From contig NZ_JAPDMU010000004.1 of NCBI RefSeq assembly GCF_026319325.1, forward strand, positions 124,001 to 188,000: a stretch of DNA of 64,000 nucleotides, read 5' to 3'. This stretch comes from Methylophaga sp. OBS3. GTDB taxonomy: Bacteria > Pseudomonadota > Gammaproteobacteria > Nitrosococcales > Methylophagaceae. Positions 53,493 through 62,300 of the stretch are shown one piece after another (within the stretch, counting starts at the first letter, position 1; the number at the start of each line of letters is the position of its first letter). The notes beneath the pieces are model-generated. The model was not told the origin of the DNA. It saw only the letters and a program-made list of their open reading frames with translations, and did no database searches. The translations under genes and the position numbers were made by a program.

Positions 53493-54299
53493 TTATTCTT
53501 TAGGGGGTAATGAGGTGAAAAATAATTGCTGACCGTTAACGGTGAAGTTATCGATTAACTTCTTGCCAGCTTCACTGGTCATAAAATCCATATAAGCTTT
53601 GGCTAAGGTCACATTGGCATGTGGATGCTTTTCGGGATTAACAGCCATAATATGGTATGGATTTGACAGACTCGCACCGCCTTCAAAGACGAGTTTGAGC
53701 TGCATTTTGTCTTCATAAGCGATTTTGGTGCCACGGTCGGTTAATGCATAACCTGACATTTCATCTGCGATCTTAAGCACTGCGCCCATGCCTTGGCCTG
53801 CTGGGACATACCAGCTTCCTGACGGACTAATGCCTGCAGCTTCCCATAATTGCATTTCTTTTTTATGGGTACCAGAGTCATCACCACGAGACACGAAGCG
53901 AATTTGGCTGTTGGCAATTTTTTGCATGGCTTCGCTGATGGTTTTGGCGGTTTTAACACCTGCGGGATCGGCATCAGGACCTACTAATACAAAGTCGTTG
54001 TACATGACATATTGGCGGTCAATAAAGGCGCCTTTTTCGACATATTCAAGTTCTGCTTTAGGGGCATGAACAAGGGCAACATCAACGTCGCCATTATCGC
54101 CAAGCTGTAATGCTTGTCCTGTTCCCACAGCGATAACAGCAACTTTAATATCCGTTGCCTCTGTGAATGCGGTATTAAGTTCTTTCAATAAACCGGTATT
54201 GTCTGTGCTGGTGGTGGTGGATAAGCGGAGTAGGGTTTCCGCCTGTACCGGTAATGCAATTAATAAGCTTAAAACGAGTAAATGGCGAAGTTTTGTCAT
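53493..54299 (-). CDS. TupA-like tungstate-binding periplasmic protein
   Basis: 268 residues from the ATG at 54299; an 11-codon longer frame gives a poorer signal peptide. Signal peptide to about A20, then LLRLSTTTSTDNTGLLKELN, the TTTS motif of TupA/WtpA-like tungstate binders, VAVGTGQALQLGDNGDVDVALVHAP, and RFVSRGDDSGTHKKE. TupA proteins bind tungstate very tightly. No TupB/TupC permease or ATPase is adjacent. It lies on the same strand upstream of the receptor operon, with its own weak ModE-like repeat. Confidence 0.85.
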   Translation of the reverse strand: MTKLRHLLVLSLLIALPVQAETLLRLSTTTSTDNTGLLKELNTAFTEATDIKVAVIAVGTGQALQLGDNGDVDVALVHAPKAELEYVEKGAFIDRQYVMYNDFVLVGPDADPAGVKTAKTISEAMQKIANSQIRFVSRGDDSGTHKKEMQLWEAAGISPSGSWYVPAGQGMGAVLKIADEMSGYALTDRGTKIAYEDKMQLKLVFEGGASLSNPYHIMAVNPEKHPHANVTLAKAYMDFMTSEAGKKLIDNFTVNGQQLFFTSLPPKE

Positions 54300-54329
54300 G
54301 ATGTCATCTTCAGTTGAGATGTGAAATTT

Positions 54330-54353
54330 CAATATATGTAACTATATATATTG
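54330..54353 (-). promoter_or_regulatory. Weak ModE-like inverted repeat in front of the TupA-like gene
   Basis: CAATATATG...TATATATTG at 54330-54353 includes two TATATA-like cores about 6 bases apart. It lacks the CG of the outer arms and matches about 13 of 22 recalled positions. AT-rich context lowers the value of the match. Confidence 0.35.
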
Positions 54354-54411
54354 GTAGATGTAAATTTTTTGATAGTAAATTAACAATGCCTTGTTAGCTA
54401 TTGATGAACTG

Positions 54412-55473
54412 TTAACCCTGTTCCAATAGACGGCGTAAATCGATCATGGCGGCATTTGCTCGAGCAACATAAGACGCCATTACAAGCGAGTGGTTAGCTA
54501 ACACACCAAAACCACTGCCATTTAAGATCACTGGACTCCAGACGGTTTTTTGAGTGGCTTCGAGTTCACGAATGATTTGTCTTAAGCTGACCAAGGCATT
54601 TTTATCTTGTAAGACATCGGCAAAATCCACTTCGGTGGCTTTAAGTAAATGGATTAATGCCCAAACACTACCTCTAGATTCATAAAAAACATCATCGAGT
54701 TGTAACCAAGGTGTTTTGCGATATTTGGTTAAGTCCGTCACGTTCGATTGGTGATCGCTTGGATCAACGGTGAGTGTCGTATTAATACGAACTTGTCCAA
54801 CACTGGCGGATAGTCTTTGTGACAGGCTACCTAAACGTTTTTCTGCGATTGATAACCATGCGGTGAGGTTGTCAGCCCGTGCATAAAATTGTGCTTCGTT
54901 AGTGGGATCGCTTAACCGTGCCATATAGCTATTTAACGCTTTAATGGCTTTGCGATACTCACCTTCTGTCGATGGAAATAACCATGAATCAGAGTCAAAG
55001 TTAAATAATGGCTCAGCAATGATGAGATCTTCGTCTTCTGTTGACTGTGATTGTGAGCGACTAATGTCATTTCTTAGTGCGCGGGTGTAATCACGAATTT
55101 GAACTAAAACACCGAACTCCCAATTTGGCATGTTGTCCATCCAAACCGAAGGCGGTGTGACATCGTTACTCAAATAACCACCTGGTTTATCAAGTAATGT
55201 TTCGGCCAAGGTGATAAGGGTGGCTGTGCTGGTATAACCCGTAACGATTTCATGTTGATAGTGATTGGCTTTGTCGCGCGCGGCAATTTCAGGGGAAAAG
55301 GCTGTTGGTGTAGCACTCCACCACAGCATCAAAATCAACATGACGCTTGCGATGACACCAATGATCACACCAATAAAAAGTGCGAGTCGGCTGCGGGTAG
55401 CATGGTCTCTAAGCTTATCTTTTAGATCGAAAAGATACAGGCTTAGGGATTGAAATTTGCTCGAAATGGTCAT
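54412..55473 (-). CDS. DUF2333 family membrane protein
   Basis: 353 residues with one N-terminal membrane helix (about 33-54) and a long alpha-helical periplasmic part. DUF2333 segments: ETLLDKPGGYLSNDVTPPSVWMDNMPNWEFGVLVQIRDYTRALRNDISRSQSQS, RGSVWALIHLLKA and WSPVILNGSGFGVLANHSLVMASYVARANAAMIDLR. No function is known. It stands alone on the minus strand, divergent from the ABC operon. Confidence 0.85.
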   Translation of the reverse strand: MTISSKFQSLSLYLFDLKDKLRDHATRSRLALFIGVIIGVIASVMLILMLWWSATPTAFSPEIAARDKANHYQHEIVTGYTSTATLITLAETLLDKPGGYLSNDVTPPSVWMDNMPNWEFGVLVQIRDYTRALRNDISRSQSQSTEDEDLIIAEPLFNFDSDSWLFPSTEGEYRKAIKALNSYMARLSDPTNEAQFYARADNLTAWLSIAEKRLGSLSQRLSASVGQVRINTTLTVDPSDHQSNVTDLTKYRKTPWLQLDDVFYESRGSVWALIHLLKATEVDFADVLQDKNALVSLRQIIRELEATQKTVWSPVILNGSGFGVLANHSLVMASYVARANAAMIDLRRLLEQG

Positions 55474-55572
55474 AAGTCCGACTCATAAAAATTAAACGCA
55501 GTATCTAGCTTAAGCGTAGCAAGTTAGTTAGACAAATTATGTCGATAAAAAGTGACAAAAAGTTAATCTGAC

Positions 55573-55602
55573 TTGACGTAAATTGAGTTGGGTCTGAATA
55601 AT
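55573..55602 (+). promoter_or_regulatory. Possible sigma-70 promoter for the GldA-type operon
   Basis: TTGACG at 55573-55578 and AATAAT at 55597-55602, 18 bases apart, about 46 bases before the ATG of the ATP-binding protein. Proposed only from the -35 match. Confidence 0.35.
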
Positions 55603-55648
55603 GGACGGTTTACGAAAAACCTTTTAAAAAGCGGGGGACGCTTTAGGT

Positions 55649-56599
55649 ATGACATTAGCAATAGAGATTGTTGATTTAGCCAAACATTTTGGCGATATCA
55701 AAGCCGTTGATGGCATCAATTTTTCAGTGAAGAAAGGCGAAGTTCTAGGTTTTTTAGGTCCTAACGGCGCCGGTAAATCAACGACGATGAAGATGGTAAC
55801 GGGCTTTTTGACACCAACAAAAGGCACTGCTCGCGTCTGTGGTCATGATGTATTGGAAAATCCAATCGCTGCCAAAGCAAGTATTGGCTATTTGCCTGAG
55901 GGCGCACCAGCTTATGCGGATATGACGCCTGATAGTTTCTTGAAATTTATCGCTGATATTCGTGGCTTTTCTGGCAAAGCAAAACGTAATGCCGTTGCTG
56001 AAGCTGCCGAAAGAGCACGCGTAACAGAAGTGATGTTCCAGCCTATCGAAACCTTGTCTAAAGGTTACAAACGTCGCGTTGGTTTAGCGCAATCTATTTT
56101 GCATAACCCACCCGTTTTGATCATGGACGAACCAACTGATGGTCTGGATCCAAATCAAAAATACGAAGTGCGTACGTTGATCAATGAAATGGCACACGAC
56201 AAAGCCATCATTATTTCGACGCATATCCTTGAAGAAGTTCATGCCCTGTGCACTCGTAACGTCTTAATCTCACGTGGTAAGGTCGAATTTGATGGCACAC
56301 CATTTGAGCTTGAAGCCATGTCGCGTTATCACAATGCCGTGGTGCTAAGTGTGAATGGTGTTGATAACACAACGCTTAGCAATTTCATTGAGACGTTAGA
56401 TTTTGTTGACCATACCGAACAGCTAAGTGCTGAACAGGGAATTCGTGTGTTCCCGAAAGGTGGTCAACACATCACTGTGATTTTGTCTGAAAAAGTCAGA
56501 GAACAAGGGTGGGAAATTGCTTCTTTGTTTGCTGAAAATGGCCGTCTGGACGAAGTATTTCGTGCCATTACAACAAAAAATACCGCGGGAGCTAAATGA
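55649..56599 (+). CDS. ABC transporter ATP-binding protein, GldA type
   Basis: 316 residues. Walker A GPNGAGKSTTMK, signature LSKGYKRRVGLAQSIL, Walker B VLIMDEPTDGLDP, H-loop IIISTHILEEV, and a C-terminal regulatory extension. It is first of four co-directional genes matching GldA/GldF/GldG plus DUF4340, overlapping the permease by 4 bases. In Bacteroidetes GldAFG serves gliding; in proteobacteria the same trio is common without gliding and its cargo is unknown. Confidence 0.88.
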   Translation: MTLAIEIVDLAKHFGDIKAVDGINFSVKKGEVLGFLGPNGAGKSTTMKMVTGFLTPTKGTARVCGHDVLENPIAAKASIGYLPEGAPAYADMTPDSFLKFIADIRGFSGKAKRNAVAEAAERARVTEVMFQPIETLSKGYKRRVGLAQSILHNPPVLIMDEPTDGLDPNQKYEVRTLINEMAHDKAIIISTHILEEVHALCTRNVLISRGKVEFDGTPFELEAMSRYHNAVVLSVNGVDNTTLSNFIETLDFVDHTEQLSAEQGIRVFPKGGQHITVILSEKVREQGWEIASLFAENGRLDEVFRAITTKNTAGAK

Positions 56600-57339
56600 T
56601 GAATATGCGTAATATTTGGTTCATCATGAAACGTGAGTTTAACGGCTATTTCGCAACGCCCGTCGCTTACGTTTTCATCATTATCTTTTTGTTATTAGCC
56701 GGCTTTTCGACCTTTTACGTGGGTAACTTTTTTGCCCGTGGTGAAGCCGATCTCTATCCATTCTTTTCCATGCATCCTTGGTTGTATGTCCTACTTATCC
56801 CTGCGATTTCCATGCGTTTATGGGCGGAAGAACGTAAGAGTGGTTCCATCGAATTATTGATGACATTACCTATTTCGGTTTTCGAAGCGGTTATCGGTAA
56901 ATTCTTAGCAGCATGGGCTTTTACTGGACTTGCCCTGATTTTGAATTTCCCGTTATGGATCACAGTTAATATCTTAGGTAACCCGGATAACGGTGTTATT
57001 TTTACCGGCTTTATCGGTAGTTTATTAATGGCGGGTGGCTTCTTAGCCATTGGTTCATGTATTTCAGCAACCACCAAAAATCAGGTTATCGCCTTTGTTA
57101 TCAGCCTGATCATCAGTCTGATTTTTGTGTTGGCTGGTTTCGGTATCGTCTTGGACTTCTTTAGTAGCTGGGCACCACAAACGTTGGTAAACGCCATCAG
57201 CTCATTTAGTTTCCTGACGCATTTTGACGCCATTTCTAAAGGCGTTATTGATATGCGTGACATGCTGTATTTTGTGGCGTTAATTGCGATTTGGCTGTTT
57301 GCCAATGCGTTGATCGTATTCGCCCGTAAGGCCGATTAG
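56596..57339 (+). CDS. ABC transporter permease, GldF type
   Basis: 247 residues with six membrane helices. ABC-2 pattern: IMKREFNGYFATPVAYVFIIIFLLLAGFSTFYVGNFF, RLWAEERKSGSIELLMTLPISVFEAVIGKFLAAW, then DAISKGVIDMRDMLYFVALIAIWLFANAL. Overlaps gldA-type gene by 4 bases and precedes the GldG-type gene by 14. Confidence 0.88.
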   Translation: MMNMRNIWFIMKREFNGYFATPVAYVFIIIFLLLAGFSTFYVGNFFARGEADLYPFFSMHPWLYVLLIPAISMRLWAEERKSGSIELLMTLPISVFEAVIGKFLAAWAFTGLALILNFPLWITVNILGNPDNGVIFTGFIGSLLMAGGFLAIGSCISATTKNQVIAFVISLIISLIFVLAGFGIVLDFFSSWAPQTLVNAISSFSFLTHFDAISKGVIDMRDMLYFVALIAIWLFANALIVFARKAD

Positions 57340-57353
57340 GAGTAGCAAGCTAG

Positions 57354-59258
57354 ATGAATAAACAACTGCTATCAAAAACAGGGCTGATTCTAGCCATCGT
57401 GCTGTTTGTGTCCTTTATTATTGTTGTAAACAATAACTTGCGTTCAGCGCGTGTGGATTTAACACAAGATCAGCTTTACACCTTATCTGACGGCACACTC
57501 AATATTCTTTCTGAATTACAGGCGCCGTTAACACTTCGTCTTTATTACTCAGAAGAAGTGGCACAAGCTTTACCGTCCTTGAAAAGCTACGCCCAGCGGG
57601 TGCAGGAATTACTGCAAGAGTATGAGCGTGCCTCAGGCGGTATGGTTAAGCTAAGAATCATTAACCCTAAACCTTATTCAGACCATGAAAACCGTGCTGA
57701 GCAATATGGTCTGCAATCTATTCCTATCGAAGGTGAGCAAGATCCACTTTATTTCGGTTTGGCAGGTACGAACCAATTAGACGGTTTGGAGTTAATCAAA
57801 TTTTTCCAGCCTGAGAAAGAAGATACGTTGGAATACGATCTGACTCGTCTGGTTTATCAGTTATCTGATGCTGAACGTAAAAGCATTGGTGTGATTAGTT
57901 CTCTGCCAATCGATGGCGAAGAATATGACCCATTAAAAGGCGAAGTTATTAGCGATGAGGGTAACCAGCCATGGCCTATCATGCGTCAGTTACGCATGAT
58001 GTTTGATGTAGCAACATTGCCTGCTGATATTCGTCGTATTCCTTCATCTTTAGATGTTTTGATGGTTGTTCACCCTAAAGATTTATCGAAAGGTACGCTC
58101 TACGCTATCGAACAGTTTGTCCTGAAAGGCGGCAAATTAATCAGCTTTGTTGATCCTTATGCTGAAGTCGATGTGCCAAAGAAAGATCCAGATAATCCGA
58201 TGGCTGCGTTAACAGCGGTGCGTAGTTCGAACCTACCTGAGCTTTTTGAGGCTTGGGGGTTTGAGCGTGACAACAAAGATGTTGTTGCTGACCGTAAAGC
58301 AGCACGTAAAGTCGACTTTGGTAACGGTGAGCCAATTGATTACGTATTGTGGTTAGGTCTAGATGAAAGCAATTTCAGCCAAGAAGACCCGATTACCCAA
58401 AGATTACGTCGTATCAACTTGGCAAGTGCCGGCCATTTCAGGCAATTAGATGGGGCAAGCACAACGTTCACACCGCTAATCAGTTCTGCTGATGAAGCGA
58501 TGTTAGTGGATAAGCGTGTGGTCCAATTCCGTAATGATCCAGTTGCACTGTTAACCAAATATCAGGCAGGTACGATTAGTTATCCAATGGCCGTTCGTGT
58601 GACGGGGGATGTTCAATCTGTCTTCCCTGATGGTGCGCCAGATAACATGGGTAAAATGCAAAAAATGCCGGATCATTTAGATGCCTCGGCACAGCCTATC
58701 GATGTGATTGCGATTGCCGATGTGGATATGCTGGATGATCGATTCTGGGTGCAAACGCAGGACTTCTTCGGTGAAGACTTAGCCTTTAATACCTCAAACA
58801 ATTTGGATTTTATCTTCAATGCTGTTGAGGACCTGACGGGGACCGATGGCCTTATCAGTGTTCGTTCTCGTTCTGGCTTTTCACGTCCATTCACATTAGT
58901 AGACCAAATTGAACGTGATGCTGAGCGGCGTTACCGTGCGAAAGAGCGTGAGCTTGAGCGTCGCTTGCAAGAAACTGAGCAGCAGATTGCTCGGATGCAA
59001 GTAGAACGCACTGGTAGTGGTGAAATGATTCTGACGCCAGAGCAACAAAAAGAAATTAATGAAGCACGTTTGCTGGCAGATCGTACTGAACTTGAGTTAC
59101 GTGAAGTTAAAGGCAATCTGCGTCGTGATATTGATGTGCTGGAAACCACGGTGAAATTCGTCAATATTGGTGCTGTACCGATTTTGGTGGCAATTTTGGC
59201 CGTGATTACCGGTTGGCTTAGGGTTCGCAAGCGCAGTAAAGGCCGAGTTAAGGTCTAA
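57354..59258 (+). CDS. GldG-type ABC accessory protein
   Basis: 634 residues. N-terminal membrane helix (about 8-27), large extracytoplasmic ABC_transp_aux domain (DLTQDQLYTLSDGTLNILSELQAPLTLRLYYSEE; VLMVVHPKDLSKGTLYAIEQFVLKGGKLISFVDPY), a coiled coil near 520-600 (EREL, RLQETEQQIARMQ) and a C-terminal helix VGAVPILVAILAVITGWLRVRKR. It sits between permease and DUF4340 genes and likely forms the periplasmic part of the transporter. Confidence 0.86.
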   Translation: MNKQLLSKTGLILAIVLFVSFIIVVNNNLRSARVDLTQDQLYTLSDGTLNILSELQAPLTLRLYYSEEVAQALPSLKSYAQRVQELLQEYERASGGMVKLRIINPKPYSDHENRAEQYGLQSIPIEGEQDPLYFGLAGTNQLDGLELIKFFQPEKEDTLEYDLTRLVYQLSDAERKSIGVISSLPIDGEEYDPLKGEVISDEGNQPWPIMRQLRMMFDVATLPADIRRIPSSLDVLMVVHPKDLSKGTLYAIEQFVLKGGKLISFVDPYAEVDVPKKDPDNPMAALTAVRSSNLPELFEAWGFERDNKDVVADRKAARKVDFGNGEPIDYVLWLGLDESNFSQEDPITQRLRRINLASAGHFRQLDGASTTFTPLISSADEAMLVDKRVVQFRNDPVALLTKYQAGTISYPMAVRVTGDVQSVFPDGAPDNMGKMQKMPDHLDASAQPIDVIAIADVDMLDDRFWVQTQDFFGEDLAFNTSNNLDFIFNAVEDLTGTDGLISVRSRSGFSRPFTLVDQIERDAERRYRAKERELERRLQETEQQIARMQVERTGSGEMILTPEQQKEINEARLLADRTELELREVKGNLRRDIDVLETTVKFVNIGAVPILVAILAVITGWLRVRKRSKGRVKV

Positions 59259-59305
59259 GCGCTAGGCGCTGTGTTTAAGTCTTTTCAAGATACAGGTTTC
59301 AACCG

Positions 59306-60442
59306 ATGCTAAAAAAATTAAACAGTCTGACCATTCTTGCCATCCTGACAGGCGTCATGGTGCTTTTGATGCTAATCACGATTTATCAGAGTACTGATGA
59401 TACCGATGATTTTGCTTTGTTATATCCCGACCTATTCGAACAGCTTGCTGATGTCGATAAGCTGACTTTTGAAGGTCGTGAAGGCAAATTTACGCTGCTT
59501 CGTGACGGTGATGAAGATTGGGTCGTTAAAGAGTACTACAACTATCCAGCCGACTTTGACCTTGTTAAACGTATGCTGATTGATATTGCTGATGCCAAGA
59601 TCCTCGAAGATAAAACCGATGATCCTGAAGAGCATTATATCCTAGGTGTCGATACCAATGAATTGGGTAGCAGTGATGCTTTAGAAATCAAAATGTACAA
59701 CGGTGATGATGAAATTGCCGGTGTGGTTTTGGGTAATACTCGTGATGTCACTGTTCAAACCGGGCCTCGCCAAACTTATGTTCGTCGTTCTGGTGAGCAA
59801 GAATCTTGGTTGGCCGAGGGGTATCTGCAAATTAGTCCAGTTATGTTGAACTGGATTAATGGTCAGATCGTTGATATTGCCCGTGAACGTATTGCCCAAG
59901 TTGATATTACGCAGCCAAACGGTGAGTCAGTCACACTGATTAATCTGGGACAGAAAGATAAGTTTGGTACACCTGAAGACCTTGATAAAACTATCTTCAA
60001 ATACGAACAATTAGGCTATGACATTGCCGGCTCATTGTTCCAGCTTCGTCTTGAAGATGTCACACCGATTGCTGAGTTTGATCGTGGTGAGGCTGATGTC
60101 GTGACTGCAGAGTTTTTGACTTACGATGGTTTAAAGATCACCACTAAAACATCTTTCATTGATGGTTTTTACTACACCACACTGAATGCATCATTTGATG
60201 CAGCGGCAACGCAAAATGTGCCTGCAAGCATCGCAGAGTTGGATGTATTGAAAGATCGCCAAGCAGTTGAGCAAGAAATTGCAGAGCTTAACGAGCGATT
60301 TGCAGATTGGGCATATCGTGTTGGTGGTTTTGTGGGTACCAACCTAATGCGTGCGCGAGCAGATGTTGTTACTGAGCGTGAGCGTCAAATCCCAATGCCA
60401 ATGATGCCTGGCGGTGGTCAAGGGCCGCTAATGCCACAATAA
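59306..60442 (+). CDS. DUF4340 domain protein, partner of the GldA/F/G-type transporter
   Basis: 378 residues. N-terminal membrane helix (about 9-28), then the DUF4340 repeats (LFEQLADVDKLTFEGREGKFTLLRDGDEDWVVKEYYNYPADFDLVKRMLIDIADAKILE). C-terminus methionine/proline/glycine-rich (MPMMPGGGQGPLMPQ). It commonly follows gldG-like genes; probable periplasmic lipid- or envelope-linked role, not defined. Followed by a strong terminator. Confidence 0.84.
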   Translation: MLKKLNSLTILAILTGVMVLLMLITIYQSTDDTDDFALLYPDLFEQLADVDKLTFEGREGKFTLLRDGDEDWVVKEYYNYPADFDLVKRMLIDIADAKILEDKTDDPEEHYILGVDTNELGSSDALEIKMYNGDDEIAGVVLGNTRDVTVQTGPRQTYVRRSGEQESWLAEGYLQISPVMLNWINGQIVDIARERIAQVDITQPNGESVTLINLGQKDKFGTPEDLDKTIFKYEQLGYDIAGSLFQLRLEDVTPIAEFDRGEADVVTAEFLTYDGLKITTKTSFIDGFYYTTLNASFDAAATQNVPASIAELDVLKDRQAVEQEIAELNERFADWAYRVGGFVGTNLMRARADVVTERERQIPMPMMPGGGQGPLMPQ

Positions 60443-60448
60443 ATAGAA

Positions 60449-60475
60449 AGGCGCCGAAAGGCGCCTTTTTTATTT
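60449..60475. terminator. Intrinsic terminator after the DUF4340 gene
   Basis: GGCGCC/GGCGCC stem with a GAAA tetraloop followed by six T. It abuts the cheV stop on the other strand and may also help end cheV. Confidence 0.9.
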
Positions 60476-61396
60476 CACATCCAGCATTTCCTGCACGGTG
60501 ACGGCTAAATCATCTGGCGCAAACTTGGCGATAAATTTATCTGCGCCCACCTTCTCAACTAATGCGTTATTAAATGTGCCACTCATCGAGGTGTGTAATA
60601 AGATTTTGACACCGGCTAATGCTGGGGTTTGTCGAATAGATGTGGTGAGTGTGTAACCATCCATTTCTGGCATTTCGATATCTGAAATAAGCAAGTCGAT
60701 ATGTTGGGTGACCTCAATGCCTTGAGATACCCAGCTTTTGAGCAAATCGAGCGCTTCACGACCATTATTGACTATCGTGCAATCGACACCAATTTGGTTA
60801 AGAGTTCGCTTAATTTGGTTTCGCGCCACACTAGAGTCATCAGCAACCAAGACATGTAATTTTTGGCTGGCATTACGACGACTAAACTCTGCCACGATAT
60901 CTTCAGACACGGTGTCATCCATGCCCAGCACTTCGACCATGACTTTTTCAACATCAATGATTTGTATTAGCTCATCATCAATTTTCGTCACTGCCGTCAT
61001 GTAGTGGTTACTGCCGGTTGCTGTTGGTGGGGGTAAGATATCGGTCCAACTTACATTCACAATACGATCAACCTGACTAACTAAAAAACCCTGAATAGTA
61101 CGGTTGTATTCAGTGATGATGACAAAGCTTTGTGTTAAATCTTGGATAGGGCGTCTGCCAATACCTTGGGCTAAATCAAAGATACTGACCGTTTGGCCAC
61201 GAATTTTGGCAATACCTTTAACGACAGAATTATTATTAGGCAGTTGAGTGAGGTTAGGGCAAGAAATAGCTTCTCTAACTTTAAAGACATTAATCCCATA
61301 ACGTTGACGACCACCTAAACTAAATAGCAGTAACTCAAGTCGGTTTTGTCCCGCTAAACGGGTACGCTGATTTACGCCATCAATCAAACTTGCCAT
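60470..61396 (-). CDS. Chemotaxis coupling protein CheV (CheW-receiver fusion)
   Basis: 308 residues. CheW-like domain (about 15-160; LFSLGGRQRYGINVFKVREAISCPNLTQLPNNN; GIAKIRGQTVSIFDLAQGIG) followed by a receiver domain (about 175-305) with phospho-acceptor aspartate in DLLISDIEMPEMDG and lysine in DKFIAKF. CheV links chemoreceptors to CheA and may act as phosphate sink. A GTCGATAA element lies upstream, possibly a sigma-28 promoter. Next to flgA-flgM-flgN, as in polar-flagellated gammaproteobacteria. Confidence 0.93.
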   Translation of the reverse strand: MASLIDGVNQRTRLAGQNRLELLLFSLGGRQRYGINVFKVREAISCPNLTQLPNNNSVVKGIAKIRGQTVSIFDLAQGIGRRPIQDLTQSFVIITEYNRTIQGFLVSQVDRIVNVSWTDILPPPTATGSNHYMTAVTKIDDELIQIIDVEKVMVEVLGMDDTVSEDIVAEFSRRNASQKLHVLVADDSSVARNQIKRTLNQIGVDCTIVNNGREALDLLKSWVSQGIEVTQHIDLLISDIEMPEMDGYTLTTSIRQTPALAGVKILLHTSMSGTFNNALVEKVGADKFIAKFAPDDLAVTVQEMLDVK

Positions 61397-61420
61397 GGAT
61401 ATTCCTCACACTTTTATCGT

Positions 61421-61447
61421 TTATCGACGGCTAACTAGTTTTCTATA
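61421..61447 (-). promoter_or_regulatory. Possible sigma-28 promoter for cheV
   Basis: On the minus strand GTCGATAA (7/8 to GCCGATAA) with an 11-base spacer to a weak -35, TATAGAAA (4/8 to TAAAGTTT). It lies about 25 bases before the cheV ATG. The -35 half is poor. Confidence 0.4.
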
Positions 61448-61458
61448 GCAAAAAATCT

Positions 61459-61474
61459 GGGTATGACTTTTGCA
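61459..61474 (+). promoter_or_regulatory. Possible sigma-54 promoter for flgA
   Basis: GG and GC dinucleotides are 10 bases apart, in GGGTATGACTTTTGCA, which matches the sigma-54 pattern TGGCACG-N4-TTGCW at about 9 of 12 fixed positions. It is about 50 bases before the flgA start. Confidence 0.4.
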
Positions 61475-61526
61475 GGCCGTTTAGTAGTTTAGGTTGCAAC
61501 GGTGAATTACCGTGGGATCATGTCAT

Positions 61527-62234
61527 ATGTCACGTCAAATATTAACTTTTATACTGTCATTCAGTGCCATATTTTTGACATTGCCTGCTCAGGCAACGTC
61601 ATTACATGCACTGCATGAGGTGGAACATGCGGCTTATATGTACGCGCTCAGTGAAGCCCAGGCACGTTTTATTAACCCACAAGTAAGCATCAATTCGCTC
61701 GATAACCGTTTGCGGTTACAAAGCTGTCAGGTGCCATTAGAGACGTTTTCAAATACAGAGCAAATTCGTGCCGGTCAATTAACCATTGGTGTGAAGTGTC
61801 ATGCTCCGGTGAGTTGGACAGTGTATGTTTCAGCGCAAGTACAGGTGATGCAGGATATTTTGGTCACAAAACGTGCTTTATCTGCTGATCACATCTTATC
61901 TGCCGCAGATGTGGAGTTGGCACCTCGAGACATTATTGGTTTACGCAAAGGTTATTTGACCGATTCAGGCGCAGTGATTGGCCAGCAATTAAAATCGCCG
62001 ATGCCGATGGGCGGTATCTTGCAAGCGAATCAATTTAAAGAACAAACCCTTGTGCATCGTGGTGAGCTGATTACCCTTGTTGCCGCAGTAGGTAATATGG
62101 AAGTCAGAGTCCGGGGTGAAGCACTTTCTAATGCCAGCTTGGGGCAACGGGTCAAAGTGAAAAATAGTAACTCTGAAAGAATTGTTGAGGGTGTCGTTGA
62201 TGCAGCAGGGATTGTGCGCATCGAAACAATGTAA
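61527..62234 (+). CDS. flgA: Flagellar basal body P-ring formation protein FlgA
   Basis: 235 residues from the ATG at 61527, giving signal peptide MSRQILTFILSFSAIFLTLPAQA; a GTG at 61512 is possible. C-terminal SAF domain (VTKRALSADHILSAADVELAPRDIIGL, then VKNSNSERIVEGVVDAAGIVRIE) is as in FlgA. It is a periplasmic chaperone for the flagellar P ring (FlgI). Followed by flgM and flgN, the standard order. Confidence 0.93.
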   Translation: MSRQILTFILSFSAIFLTLPAQATSLHALHEVEHAAYMYALSEAQARFINPQVSINSLDNRLRLQSCQVPLETFSNTEQIRAGQLTIGVKCHAPVSWTVYVSAQVQVMQDILVTKRALSADHILSAADVELAPRDIIGLRKGYLTDSGAVIGQQLKSPMPMGGILQANQFKEQTLVHRGELITLVAAVGNMEVRVRGEALSNASLGQRVKVKNSNSERIVEGVVDAAGIVRIETM

Positions 62235-62246
62235 GTAAAAAAGTAT

Positions 62247-62273
62247 TTAAGTTTATTAAGTCATTGCCGATAA
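62247..62273 (+). promoter_or_regulatory. Sigma-28 (FliA) promoter for flgM
   Basis: TTAAGTTT, an 11-base spacer and GCCGATAA, against the consensus TAAAGTTT-N11-GCCGATAA: 7/8 and 8/8. It lies 28 bases before the flgM ATG, so flgM is likely made from a sigma-28 promoter, which would give feedback on its own partner. Confidence 0.82.
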
Positions 62274-62300
62274 TATAAATAAGCTTAACTGGAGACAGAA

